Of a stretch of DNA of 64,000 bases, positions 45,940-58,540 are shown in pieces. The translations under genes and the position numbers were made by a program. The notes beneath the pieces were generated by a model that did not search any database, was not told where the DNA came from, and saw only the letters and a program-made list of their open reading frames with translations. Source of the stretch: Lathyrus oleraceus (taxonomy: Eukaryota; Streptophyta; Magnoliopsida; Fabales; Fabaceae); NCBI RefSeq assembly GCF_024323335.1, contig NC_066581.1, positions 31,368,699 to 31,432,698 on the forward strand. Direction: 5' to 3'. How positions within the stretch are numbered: the stretch's first letter is position 1; every line of letters begins with the position of its first letter.

Positions 45940-47060
45940 CACCCGCGTGTGTTATTTCTTTGGTGTCGGTAAACACCATCTTTCGGTGTCGGTAAACATC
46001 GAGTCTCACCCCCAGTCATCGGTCATTGTCTGGTTTTCTTTGGTGTCGGACAACACCATCTTTCGGTGTATACTTCGAATCTTTCCCAGTCATTCGTTGA
46101 TGTCTGGTCTTCTTTTGATGTCGGTAAACATCATCTTTCGATGTTCGTAATATCCTCCCCAGAGGTCACCTCTCCGTTGGTTTTGATAAACGTTGAGTTT
46201 TTTCTAGTCGTCCGCGAACGTCTAGTCAAATTATCCCCAATAAGAGTCACCTTTCTCCATTGGTGTCGATAAACGTTGAGTTTTTGCCTATGCGTTCGTT
46301 GACGTGTAGTTGCTCTCCACAGAGTTACCTCTCCGTTGGTTTCGATAAACGTTGAGTTTTTCCTAGTTGTCCGTTGACATCTAGATGTATCTTCCCCAGT
46401 GAGCTACCTCTCCGTTGGTTTCGATAAACGTTGAGTTTTTCTCATTCGTCCGTTGATGTTTGATTGTATATCCTATTCCCCAGTCATTCGTTAATGTCTG
46501 GTCGATTCCCAGCCGAAATCCCCAGTAGAGTCGTCGGTGAACGTCCTATTCGGTTTCCGGTTGTTGTATCCCTTCCTTAGTGGAGTCTTCTCCTTCTCCG
46601 TTGGTGTCGATAAACGTCGAGCTTCTCCCTTTCGTCCGTTGACGTCTGGTCGAGTCTTCCCATTCATCCGTTGATGTCTGGTCACCTCTCCGTTGGTTTC
46701 GGTAAACGTCGAGTTTTTCCTGGTCGTCCCCAGTAGAGTTACCTCTCCGTTTGTTTCGATAAACGTCGAGTTTTTCCTAGTTGTCCGTTGACATCTAGAT
46801 GTATTTCGCTCTTCCCCAGTAGGGTCTCCTTCTCCGTTGGTGTCGATAAACGTCGAGCTTCTCCCGTTCGTCCGTTGGCGTCTGGTAGAGTTACCTCTCC
46901 GTTGGTTTTGGTAAACGTCGAGTTTTTCCCATTACGTCCGTTGACGTATGGTTGTAGCTCTTCCGGTCATTCGTTAATGTCTGGTCACCTCTCTGTTGGT
47001 TTCGATAAACGTCGAGTTTTTCCTAGTTGTCCGTTGGCATCTAGTTGAGATTTCTATCCC
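45940..47060 (+). repeat. Satellite-like tandem array in B 3' UTR
   Basis: At least ten diverged copies of a unit of roughly 55-90 bp: CTCCGTTGGTTTCGATAAAC, then GTCGAGTTTTTCC, TAGTTGTCCGTTGAC and ATCTAG/TCTGGT. Copies lie near 46172, 46256, 46331, 46410, 46600, 46690, 46747, 46833, 46899 and 46991; older variants ('ggtgtcggtaaacaccat') lie at 45960-46140. Ogre 3' UTR arrays are known seeds of genomic satellites in Fabeae. Confidence 0.9.
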
Positions 47061-47260
47061 CATTCATCGTCTTGCGATGTATGGATGTGGTTATACCTTT
47101 GAGAAAGAATCAAAATCCCCAGTAATAAATATCAGACCCCAGTGGACGTTTCCGTTGGTGGATCCCCGCATTGTGCAAATTTCTACGGTTCTTGGTATTC
47201 AATCCCTGTTTACCCTGAAAGTCTGACAGCCGTTGCTCTCATCCGTTCAGGTTCCCAGTT
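47061..47260 (+). other. 3' UTR of B before the PPT
   Basis: About 200 bp without repeats or coding, with two CCCCAGT words. Confidence 0.6.
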
Positions 47261-47277
47261 GATTGAATAGGGGCAGC
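47261..47277 (+). other. Polypurine tract of B
   Basis: GATTGAATAGGGGCAGC directly before TGTACCACC, identical to that of element A. Confidence 0.92.
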
Positions 47278-48276
47278 TGTACCACCTCAAATTTGCACCT
47301 CCCATTTTGTACATACATTTTCATGATTAGTTCATTAACATTACATTGTCCATTGCATAACATTGCATTGTCCTTTGCCCAAGTGCAAGCCATCAGTCAA
47401 GCAAGCAAGCAAGTGAAATTCCTATTGAAGCAAAGCCCTGAGGTTGATACATTGTGTTCATATGACCTAGGGATCATTTTGAAGTGGTTTGGCCAAAGAT
47501 TGGATGATCAAAGCTCAACAGTCATTGCACAATGCATCTGAAACCCTAGAAAGTCAACTATGGTCAACTGTGCATGAAATCATGGATTTGAAGGTGGGAG
47601 ATGGTTAGAGAGGCCTCATTCATGTCCATACAAGTCTCATTTGACATTTCAAAGATCAACATTGAAGAATTTGAGGTCAGATGAAAAGTTTCCAAAAATA
47701 GTAAGTGACCTGTAATTTCAAATTGCCAAAAATGGAAAGGTCTTCTCCTCAAAATTTCATGTTCAAAGAAGCTTCAAATGAAATTTTGTCCAACATGAAA
47801 GTTGAAGATCTTGCTCTCACCTTTCCAAAACGTCCAAGAACATGCATTTCTCATGTGTGGTTGGGAAATTATGATCAAACCATTGTCAATGGATTTTGAA
47901 CTTCAAACTTGAATAACTTTTGCACCAAAAGGCCAATTGGAGTGGGGTTTTTTGCTACAATCTTATTTTAACATGAGCTATCATAATCATGCATTACCAT
48001 TCATCAAATCTCATCACAAAAAATTGGATTTTCCACTTGAATTGAATTTGAAATTTGGAGGGAAAAAGTCCAATTCAAAATTATGCATTTGCCACACTTC
48101 CAATCACTTGCATTTGGTCTTAAACATCATTTGGAGTGAATTTGGCTAAAATCTCGTGTACTGTAGAAAGGCATTGTATGCATGAAGGTGAATTGACCAA
48201 TTTGCACATACACTTGCATTTTCATTAATTTTGCATTTTGGCTTAACCTTGATTAACAAAGATGATTAACAGCACA

Positions 48277-48283
48277 TATATAA
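48277..48283 (+). promoter_or_regulatory. Putative TATA box, 3' LTR of B
   Basis: TATATAA as at 22549. It lies upstream of the tripled segment, so a readout transcript would cross all three copies. Confidence 0.55.
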
Positions 48284-49044
48284 GGATAATGCTAACAGAA
48301 TTTGCAATTAACACATCATTTGCTCCAGATCTAGATCCAATCACAAGAATTGCACAAACTTTTTCTCTCCATTTTTCTGCAAATTTTCTCATAGAACTTG
48401 CATTGTTCTTGCTCGATCCTTGATGCACCATCATAATTGAAGACTTCGGAAGCTAAATCCATGAACTGTTGAGCTGCTTTTGGAACTGTTGCATCAAGCT
48501 TCCATTAATGGCAGTTGCGGATTTGAACTACATCAAGCATTGTTGAGCTACAATCCATCATCCATTCATCTATTGAGGAGTTGTAGAGCACCTGTTTCAG
48601 CTTCTTCAAGCCTAAACTGCACGATTCCATCACTGTACTTCAATTAAGGTCAGTTTTCGATGATCAAGATTCGTGAAATTGTGCTATGCGTTTGGTAGAT
48701 CTTGGATTGTTGAGTAGCCTGAGCTTTGTAGAATTGCATTTCATCAAGAATTGAGGAAGTTATCGTGATTTCAATTTTGATGTGCAAACTTTATCTTGCT
48801 CGATCCAAGCGTTTCAGTGAGAGTTAGGGCAAATCATGCTTAGATTAGTGATGAGCGTTAGAAGATGAAGCTAATGATGTATGTTTCATAAATTTCTGGA
48901 ATGATTTGTTCTTGCTGATTATGAACATGATGAACACGCATGAGTTCGTTAGGGTTTAGTTTCCAGAAGTGTTTTGATCCGCCTGGCCGTGTTTTTGCAT
49001 GAATTTTGTTGTTTCTATGCCATGCACCAATCACAGCGCGCCAC

Positions 49045-49079
49045 CTCACTTAATGAAACGGCGCGTTTCATTAAGTGAG
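49045..49079 (+). other. Perfect 16-bp hairpin in Ogre LTR (3' copy)
   Basis: Same arms and GCG loop as 23317-23351, without a mismatch, although the two LTRs have diverged elsewhere. Confidence 0.9.
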
Positions 49080-50124
49080 CGCCACTTTTGAATCTCCACA
49101 CGGTTCGAGTCCGGTCCAGCGCATTTGCATTATTTTGGCTTTGCATTTTTTCCAACTATGCTTTACATGTTCATGCTTGGTTCCACATGTTTTTTATTTT
49201 TTTTCCACATTAGAAAATTCATAACTCACAAAATAATGATCCAATTTACATGAGATTTTTTGTGCCATGTTCATCATGATGTCTACTATGTTTTGGATAT
49301 TTTTCAAGAATTTGTGCTCGGATGGATTTAAAATTTATCTAGGGTTTGTTCTTGCATGTCATTCATTGCACATTGCTTGCCATTTCTTTTATGAAATCAT
49401 GATGCTTGATCCAATGAAGCTGAAATTTTACACGCATAATCTAGACACTATGATTGATCTTTTGGCTTTGAGTTTGCTATTTTTTCCCTTCTGGATGTCG
49501 AGATATGAGCTGATCAATATAGGTGTGACAATGTGTGTCACACCATTTCTTGTCCAATTTATGGAATTTCTTTACCATGCTATATGAACTTCAATTGATG
49601 TGAATTTTTGGATGAGAATACTTCTGGATGTTAAGTTTGAGTGTGAATTTGTATAGAATTGTTTGATGCATTTCCAATTTGTTTGAGAATTTCTTTTCTG
49701 TTTGACCAATTGTGGACTTTTTGTGAGTCATGATCTTATAGGATTTGTGAAATTCTTGTTGTTTATTGGATGAGCTTGAATCTTTGCACATGTATTCTAG
49801 ACACCTTGAAGTTTTCCATGGCTTTGGTTTGATGCATTTATCTTGTACCAATTCTGTTTTATGCTTGCTTGAAGTTGATGTATGATTTTGTGCCTTGTAT
49901 GAGCTTGTTTTGCCTTGCTTTGACTTATGGATTTTATTTGACTTGCTTCCCCTTGTCCAAATGACTTGAAATTTGGTGTGTTGATCATGTTATGAATTAT
50001 GTTTAGCCATGATTTTTCTTCAGATTTATTGAATTGTTTTTGAGTTGATATGGGTTGGGTCATTCTGTTTGGTTCTATGAGCTTTGAATTTGCATGCTTT
50101 GCACTAAATGCTTTATGAAATGAA

Positions 50125-52066
50125 ATTGGTGCATGATATGAATATGAGACAACTTGGACTTTGTTTTTATTTGATTGAACTTGATTCTTGATGATTTTCA
50201 TGTTCTGTTTTGGTTTATTGCTCCCATTTGGACCCTAGGCCTTGTCCTAGTGGTTAGCCTCTCACATTTGAGCTTTGTTTCAGGTTAAAGAGCACAATTG
50301 CTTATACTTGATGATGTGCACTCAATTGGTGTTGGTCCATTGCTTATTTATGACGAACCTTGAGTTTGTTTTGTAGGCTTTGAGACTTGTACTTAGGCCT
50401 TGTGGCTTGCACCTTTGTGCATTGTTTTGCTTGATTGTTGTTTGACTGTGTACAGTTAACTATTGACCATTGTCTGTTTGACTTTTGTTTGAGTTGAGTA
50501 CTGATTATGTTGGATTGTTTTTAGGTACATTAGTTGCTATAGTTCCTTTGTGAACTTGCTTTTGCTTTGCTTGATAGCTTGAGCATTGAGGTATAATGAC
50601 TCTAACTCCATGTAGTCTGGAAGACCTGGCCTGTTATTTGGTCAGGCACCTGTCTGAAGTCCTCCTTAAGAGGCAATGCTTGTGATTGTTTATTTTTGTC
50701 CCCAAGCAGGAAAAGACATTTGATAAGGCAATTGGCAGACAAAAGAGATGTGCAATCCATCTCCTGCTATTCTGTTGAGTCATTCCTCTGCTCACACCAC
50801 TGTGTTGATGCATTGTGGATATTAACCCAAGATCCTTGTACAGTTGTACAGTTGTGTCAGTCATATGTGTAGAAGGGTTCCCACTTTCTGAACCCACACA
50901 TTCATTTGTTTAAAGCTCTCCCAGGCCAGGGATAAGAGCTGTGAGGCACACCCCTCACTTCCTATTTCATCTGCTTCACCCTAACTCTCAATGTTAGGGT
51001 TAAGAGCTAACATCACCTGATTACAGATGGCTTGTGTTGTACAGCCTAACCCTTGTGTGAGCCCACTTTGTGTGTATATAGTGCGTGCTATTTGTGATTG
51101 TTTGATTGCTTTGCCTGTGCTGTATAGGATAGCTTGCTCCCTGTGCAAGTTAGATAGCAACCTTAACTTAGGGATGATATGCATGATAACATCTAGGCTC
51201 GAGTCGTAGTCTCCCTAGTTGTGTCTCCCTTTGTTATCTGGTTAGGCTAGTCCTTTGTCCCTGCGTAAGGGAACTACGTCGCCCTGATCCTCATACCAGA
51301 TGAGGTACGTAGGCAGGAGATGAGCAGATCTCTCCGGGCGCCCTTTTTGTTTTGTCTTTGTGTGTGCTAGGAGATGGATGTAAGACCAGCGATTGGCATT
51401 CCGTATCCTATTGTCTGTTGTGTGCTTGGAGTCCGATGTAAGTCCAGCGATTGGCATTTGGTTTCCAGTGTGCGTGTGTTTGGTTCGGAGTCTGATGTAA
51501 GTCCAGCGATTGGCATTCAGTTTCCATGTTTGCTGTGTTTTGTGTGGAGTTTGACGTAAGTCCAGCGATTGGCAGTCGATTTCCTGTGTTGTTTTGTCTT
51601 GCGTGCGTTAGCCGAGCTACGAGTGCTCTGATTCTTCTTAGTCCAAGAAGATACGTATGCATAGGATGCGACATCCTAGCGAGCACGTTTTCCCCTAGTC
51701 CGAACTACGTCGACTCTGATGTCTATGCCTGATAGACTACGTAGGCCCAGGATGCGATATCCTGTCGAGTTAGTTTCGTTTGTTTTCGTGTGTCTCTTTC
51801 AGCCAGTGTGTTTGTTTGTGAGCAGTGTTTTAGCAACCATATTCCTTCCTTTTGTGCGTGGATCCCGTCGAGTACGACGGATGCGTAGGGGTGCTAATAC
51901 CTTCCCTTGGCATAACCGACTCCCGATCCCATCCTCTTTGGTCGCGAGACCATGTCTTTTCCAGGTTTACTTCGAGCGTTTCCTTTCCCTCTTTTGGGAT
52001 AAATAACGCACGGTGGCGGCTCTGTTGTTTTGTTTTCCCGCCGGTTTTTCGCGTAATGCGACAGCC
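50125..52066 (+). repeat. LTR-end unit, copy 1
   Basis: Begins ATTGGTGCATGATATG, includes the empty site of D and the 59-bp minisatellite, and ends GCGACA at 52063 followed by GCC. Its 5' part keeps the 5' LTR reading 'gagacaacttgg'. Confidence 0.95.
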
Positions 52067-54008
52067 ATTGGTGCATGATATGAATATGAGACCACTTGGA
52101 CTTTGTTTTTATTTGATTGAACTTGATTCTTGATAATTTTCATGTTCTGTTTTGGTTTATTGCTCCCATTTGGACCCTAGGCCTTGTCCTAGTGGTTAGC
52201 CTCTCACATTTTAGCTTTGTTTCAGGTTAAAGAGCACAATTGCTTATACTTGATGATGTGCACTCAATTGGAGTTGGTCCATTGCTTGTTTATGACTAAC
52301 CTTGAGTTTGTTTTGTAGGCTTTGAGACTTGTACTTAGGCCTTGTGGCTTGCACCTTTGTGCATTGTTTTGCTTGATTGTTGTTTGACTGTGTACAGTTA
52401 ACTGTTGACCATTGTCTGTTTGACTTTTATTTGAGTTGAGTACTGATTATGTTGGATTTTTTTCAGGTACATTAGTTGCTATAGTTCCTTTGTGAACTTG
52501 CTTTTGCTTTGCTTGATAGCTTGAGCATTGAGGTATAATGACTCTAACTCCATGTAGTCTGGAAGACCTGGCCTGTTATTTGGTCAGGCACCTGTCTGAA
52601 GTCCTCCTTAAGAGGCAATGCTTGTGATTGTTTATTTTTGTCCCCAAGCAGGAAAAGACATTTGATAAGGCAATTGGCAGACAAAAGAGATGTGCAATCC
52701 ATCTCCTGCTATTCTGTTGAGTCATCCCTCTGCTCACACCACTGTGTTGATGCATTGTGGATATTAACCCAAGATCCTTGTACAGTTGTACAGTTGTGTC
52801 AGTCATATGTGTAGAAGGGTTCCCACTTTCTGAACCCACACATTCATTTGTTTAAAGCTCTCCCAGGCCAGGGATAAGAGCTGTGAGGCACACCCCTCAC
52901 TTCCTATTTCATCTGCTTCACCCTAACTCTCAATGTTAGGGTTAAGAGCTAACATCACCTGATTACAGATGGCTTGTGTTGTACAGCCTAACCCTTGTGT
53001 GAGCCCACTTTGTGTGTATATAGTGCGTGCTATTTGTGATTGTTTGATTGCTTTGCCTGTGCTGTATAGGATAGCTTGCTCCCTGTGCAAGTTAGATAGC
53101 AACCTTAACTTAGGGATGATATGCATGATAACATCTAGGCTCGAGTCGTAGTCTCCCTAGTTGTGTCTCCCTTTGTTATCTGGTTAGGCTAGTCCTTTGT
53201 CCCTGCGTAGGGGAACTACGTCGCCCTGATCCTCATACCAGATGAGGTACGTAGGCAGGAGATGAGCAGATCTCTCCGGGCGCCCTTTTTGTTTTGTCTT
53301 TGTGTGTGCTAGGAGATGGATGTAAGACCAGCGATTGGCATTCCGTATCCTATTGTCTATTGTGTGCTTGGAGTCCGATGTAAGTCCAGCGATTGGCATT
53401 TGGTTTCCAGTGTGCGTGTGTTTGGTTTGGAGTCTGATGTAAGTCCAGCGATTGGCATTCGGTTTCCATGTTTGCTGTGTTTTGTGTGGAGTTTGACGTA
53501 AGTCCAGCGATTGGCAGTCGATTTCCTGTGTTGTTTTGTCTTGCGTGCGTTAGCCGAGCTACGAGTGCTCTGATTCTTCTTAGTCCAAGAAAATACGTAT
53601 GCATAGGATGCGACATCCTAGCGAGCACGTTTTCCCCTAGTCCGAACTACGTCGACTCTGATGTCTATGCCTGATAGACTACGTAGGCCCAGGATGCGAT
53701 ATCCTGCCGAGTTAGTTTCGTTTGTTTTCGTGTGTCTCATTCAGCCAATGTGTTTGTTTGTGAGCAGTGTTTTAGCAACCATATTCCTTCCTTTTGTGCG
53801 TGGATCCCGTCGAGTACGACGGATGCGTAGGGGTGCTAATACCTTCCCTTCGCATAACCGACTCCTGATCCCATCCTCTTTGGTCACAAGACCATGTCTT
53901 TTCCAGGTTTACTTCGAGCATTTCCTTTCCCTCTTTTGGGATAAATAACGCACGGTGGCGGCTCTGTTGTTTTGTTTTCCCGCCGGTTTTTCGCGTAATG
54001 CGACAGCC
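52067..54008 (+). repeat. LTR-end unit, copy 2
   Basis: 1942-bp period. The 5' part shares variants with copy 3 ('gagaccacttgg', 'cacattttagc', 'tatgactaacc'). The 3' part has its own ('ccttcgcataacc', 'gactcctgatcc'). Confidence 0.95.
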
Positions 54009-55947
54009 ATTGGTGCATGATATGAATATGAGACCACTTGGACTTTGTTTTTATTTGATTGAACTTGATTCTTGATAATTTTCATGTTCTGTTTTGGTTT
54101 ATTGCTCCCATTTGGACCCTAGGCCTTGTCCTAGTGGTTAGCCTCTCACATTTTAGCTTTGTTTCAGGTTAAAGAGCACAATTGCTTATACTTGATGATG
54201 TGCACTCAATTGGAGTTGGTCCATTGCTTGTTTATGACTAACCTTGAGTTTGTTTTGTAGGCTTTGAGACTTGTACTTAGGCCTTGTGGCTTGCACCTTT
54301 GTGCATTGTTTTGCTTGATTGTTGTTTGACTGTGTACAGTTAACTGTTGACCATTGTCTGTTTGACTTTTATTTGAGTTGAGTACTGATTATGTTGGATT
54401 TTTTTCAGGTACATTAGTTGCTATAGTTCCTTTGTGAACTTGCTTTTGCTTTGCTTGATAGCTTGAGCATTGAGGTATAATGACTCTAACTCCATGTAGT
54501 CTGGAAGACCTGGCCTGTTATTTGGTCAGGCACCTGTCTGAAGTCCTCCTTAAGAGGCAATGCTTGTGATTGTTTATTTTTGTCCCCAAGCAGGAAAAGA
54601 CCTTTGATAAGGCAATTGGTAGACAAAAGAGATGTGCAATCCATCTCCTGCTATTCTGTTGAGTCATCCCTCTGCTCACACCACTGTGTTGATGCATTGT
54701 GGATATTAACCCAAGATTCTTGTACAGTTGTACAGTTGTGTCAGTCATATGTGTAGAAGGGTTCCCACTTTCTGAACCCACACATTCATTTGTTTAAAGC
54801 TCTCCCAGGCCAGGGATAAGAGCTGTGAGGCACACCCCTCACTTCCTATTTCATCTGCTTCACCCTAACTCTCAATGTTAGGGTTAAGAGCTAACATCAC
54901 CTGATTACAGATGGCTTGTGTTGTACAGCCTAACCCTTGTGTGAGCCCACTTTGTGTGTATATAGTGCGTGCAATTTGTGATTGTTTGATTGCTTTGCCT
55001 GTGCTGTATAGGATAGCTTGCTCCCTGTGCAAGTTAGGTAGCAACCTTAACTTAGGGATGATATGGATGATAACATCTAGGCTCGAGTCGTAGTCTCCCT
55101 AGTTGTGTCTCCCTTTGTTATCTGGTTAGGCTAGTCCTTTGTCCCTGCGTAGGGGAACTACGTCGCCCTGATCCTCATACCAGATGAGGTACGTAGGCAG
55201 GAGATGAGCAGATCTCTCCGGGTGCCCTTTTTGTTTTGTCTTTGTGTGTGCTAGGAGATGGATGTAAGACCAGCGATTGGCATTCCGTATCCTATTGTCT
55301 GTTGTGTGCTTGGAGTCCGATGTAAGTCCAGCGATTGGCATTTGGTTTCCAGTGTGCGTGTGTTTGGTTCGGAGTCTTATGCAAGTCCAGCGATTGGCAT
55401 TCGGTTTCCATGTTTGCTGTGTTTTGTGTGGAGTTTGACGTAAGTCCAGCGATTGGCAGTCGATTTCCTGTGTTGTTTTGTCTTGCGTGCGTTAGCCGAG
55501 CTACGAGTGCTCTGATTCTTCTTAGTCCAAGAAGATACGTATGCATAGGATGCGACATCCTAGCGAGCACGTTTTCCCCTAGTCCGAACTACGTCGACTC
55601 TGATGTCTATGCCTGATAGACTACGTAGGCCCAGGATGCGATATCCTGTCGAGTTAGTTTCGTTTGTTTTCGTGTGTCTCTTTCAGCCAGTGTGTTTGTT
55701 TGTGAGCAGTGTTTTAGCAACCATATTCCTTCCTTTTGTGCGTGGATCCCGTCGAGTACGACGGATGCGTAGGGGTGCTAATACCTTCCCTTGGCATAAC
55801 CGACTCCCGATCCCATCCTCTTTGGTCGCGAGACCATGTCTTTTCCAGGTTTACTTCGAGCGTTTCCTTTCCCTCTTTTGGGATAAATAACGCACGGTGG
55901 CGGCTCTGTTGTTTTGTTTTCCCGCCGGTTTTTCGCGTAATGCGACA
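54009..55947 (+). repeat. LTR-end unit, copy 3
   Basis: Final copy, ending at the element terminus. The 5' part is like copy 2; the 3' part shares 'atatcctgtcgag' and 'ccttggcataacc' with copy 1. Confidence 0.95.
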
Positions 55948-55952
55948 GACCT
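55948..55952. other. Target-site duplication of B, right
   Basis: GACCT, the partner of 21544-21548. Confidence 0.95.
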
Positions 55953-56681
55953 TCCATGTTTAAAATGAATTTTTGATGAACCTGAAAGTTGTTTAAATGG
56001 TTCTTAAGAACATTTTCTCTCTTGGGGTCATCTTCATTTGAATAACACATCAAAAGTTAGCTCTTAGTGGATCTCAAAATAGTCAGATGACTTGACTGGT
56101 CAACTTCTCAAGTCCAAACTTCAAATCTTGATGAATGAATGATTGAGGATAATCACATAGGCTCATATATGCATAAAATAATAAATTAAATAACTTCCCT
56201 TGATTGAATTTTATCATAGGTTGAGGTTGCTTCATGAGCAAGGCACAGTTAATGCACAATTGAATTAGGGTTTCCTTGGGAAACAAGCCTCAAGATCTTT
56301 GGTTTATCTTGATCAAATTGGCAAATTGAGATACTTGGGGGACATATATGATGATTTAGAGCTTTGGTAATCATTGTCATGCTTGCTTTCATCTTTATCT
56401 TGCCACTTCTTTGAGCATAGGAGCCTCCTAGGAGCAAGAGATCTCATGATTGCTTAAGCTTCAAAACAAAAGATGTTAGTGACATATTTTTGTGCTTTTG
56501 GTCAGTAAAAAAAATAATAAAAGCAATAATATACAATTCAAACATGCTTGGTGGTCTCAAACCAACTCACACAAGTCCCAACCCTAGGGTAAGGAGCCAA
56601 GATGCTATGATCTTTGAGGCAATGCAATGAGCAATGATATGATGCCATGAGGGATCTTAGGGTCAAAATTAAGGTTTTACA
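55953..56681 (-). repeat. LTR of element C, proximal part
   Basis: Continues the LTR of C across the B insertion and ends (minus strand start) with TGTAAAACCTTAATTTTGAC. The C' LTR start (61355) is its diverged inverted counterpart. Confidence 0.88.
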
Positions 56682-58540
56682 GATGCCCCTATTTAAGGTC
56701 ATTCTAGTCGGAGATATGAAGGTTAAAATCTTCGTCTTGACGAGAAATAATGGGCTTAAATAATAACAAAGTGACGAATTTTGGTCCCTAAGAGACCTCA
56801 TGATGCAGATGTATGCATGCAAAAGTTAATACTTCGTGGGTAAATATGGCCACAAAGGAAAAAGAAATCATGAGAAACTGAAAATCCATAGGAGAAATAC
56901 GCTCACTAGGGAGACAGAAACTCTGGGGAGAAATAAGGGTAAAATGCGTGAGCAGGTCACGACTTAAACTTGATGGGAGACACGAAGGGATTCCACGAAA
57001 ATAAATCGATGGAAAGACTCGAGCTGACACAAAGATGCATGTATTGAGGAATATGCCAATACAACAAACTATCCATAAAGTATACTTCGGATAAAATCCG
57101 GACTCGGGTGGGGATATCCACTAAGGGACTCAGCTGAGGAAGAAATAATGAGATATTACCGGTTACTGGGTAATAAACTCACAAAGAGACATGTGATCGA
57201 ACACCGGTATAAGGGTGAGAGAACAACATGCTCAGGGAGAAAGAATATCTAAGACCGGTATAGGGGTGAGAGATATCAATCTTCCAAAACATCTGAGGAA
57301 AACCCAAAAGGCATATTTCAACTCAGGAAAATATGACTCCACAGGGGACAAAAAGTCATAATAGGGAGCAGAAGGAAGGAACACCAGGGATACCTGTTAC
57401 TTGGCATATAATAGGTGACCGACCAGGAGTGAATTGGGAATATATCCAGGACACTCATCATCCGAAAAGGAGAGTTGAAAAGTCGAACTCGATTTACAGG
57501 ATGGGCATTCGATTCCAAAAGGAAACATGAATCTTACTCGACTGGGGAAGAAAAAGACTTCGACTGAAGAGCGCATGAGATATATTATCTATTACCGTCA
57601 GAATGTAGATAACATACTCGCATGGAAGATTATCCACAACCGGTTACTGGGTTAATAAAGGATAGATCGACCGAAAAGAAAGGACATCGGGATACCGATT
57701 ACTGGGTATAAAATGATGACCAATCTACCAGAGAAATCGTCATTACCAAACAAGGGTAAATGAAAGATGACTCGTTGGGGATACATTGACAAAAGCAATG
57801 ATCCCAAAGATATATCACCGGTTACTGGGTGGTATATCCAAAATGAAGGAATATCAATACCGAATATTGGATTAAGATAACCAACAAAGAGGGGATTACA
57901 TCTATCGGTTACTGGGTAGAAAACCACAGAAATAGGACTTACAACTACCGGTTACTAGGTAGAAGGCCACAAAGTCAACTGGGGAAAGGATGAACAATTA
58001 CTGGTTACTGAGTAATTAAACAACCGAACCACAGGGAACTGTAGGGGAAATAATAAGAAAGGGGTCAATCTAGGAACAAACTAGAGAGACACAATGAAAC
58101 AAGACTCAACCCAATGAGGATATAACTCAGGCGAGTAATTCCATCTAGATACACAACTGGGGAGGAGACTGAAACAAAAATCATCCACAAGGGAATAACT
58201 CAATGGGGAATATAGAAGGAAAGATAGACACTTTTGCCTATAGGGCTGACTCTATATGGAGAGATCAGACACAAACATCTGCTTTGGGGAAGAATATTTC
58301 ACCACTTGCAGGAGATAACAAGCAAAGATATATGGCAAAGAACGCAACATGAATATCTGAATACTGTAATTGTGCATGTATATGCGTGGTTTATGTGTGA
58401 TTAATGCTGACAAACAGACAATATCTAACACAAACATGTCCAAGTATCAATGGACAGACATCCGGTATAACATCTCAAAAGAGAAAGGCCATGCCCACAA
58501 GAGAAAATCGAATCTGATGGGGAGCATCCAATACCAGTAA
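56682..58540 (-). other. Polypurine tract and 3' UTR of element C
   Basis: The minus strand ends AAATAGGGGCATC before the LTR. Farther in, plus-strand ACCGGTTACTGGGTA words recur (57159, 57642, 57694, 57819, 57904, 57946, 57990), with CCGGTATAAGGGTGAGAG at 57204 and a close variant at 57254. No coding domain is visible. The whole stretch is inverted relative to about 59290-61354. Confidence 0.78.

Larger units (their letters stand above)
21549..55947 (+). mobile_element. Element B: near-complete Ogre retrotransposon
   Basis: Bounded by matching GACCT duplications, TG...CA LTR ends, a tRNA-Arg PBS and a polypurine tract. Removing nested element D (7633 bp with its duplication) leaves about 26.8 kb. 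Removing the two extra copies in the 3' LTR leaves about 22.9 kb, a normal Ogre size. Order: LTR, leader, ORF1, gag-pro, probable intron, RT-RNase H-RNase H-integrase, repeat-rich 3' UTR, LTR. In-frame stops and a lost integrase Asp make this copy non-autonomous. Confidence 0.96.
47278..55947 (+). repeat. 3' LTR of B with tripled terminal segment
   Basis: 8670 bp. Bases 47278-52063 correspond to the complete 4786-bp 5' LTR, and the first GCGACA end is at 52063. Two more copies of the last 1939 bp follow, each preceded by GCC. The final GCGACA (55947) is followed by the target duplication GACCT, so the extra copies are inside the inserted unit. Confidence 0.95.
17353..58540 (-). mobile_element. 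Element C: TAT-type gypsy fragment, 3' LTR and 3' UTR, split by B
   Basis: On the minus strand: 3' UTR (58540 to 56682), a polypurine tract AAATAGGGGCATC, then the LTR from TGTAAAACC (56681) down to 17353, ending ...CCCTGTTACA. Element B (21549-55947) splits the LTR. The LTR end shares a degraded U5 pattern with A ('cgccaccgc', 'ggttggttatgcaatgggaagg', 'tccttagtactctaaggga'). C entered the SIRE RNase H gene. No coding domain of C remains; it joins C' near 58.5 kb. Confidence 0.8.
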
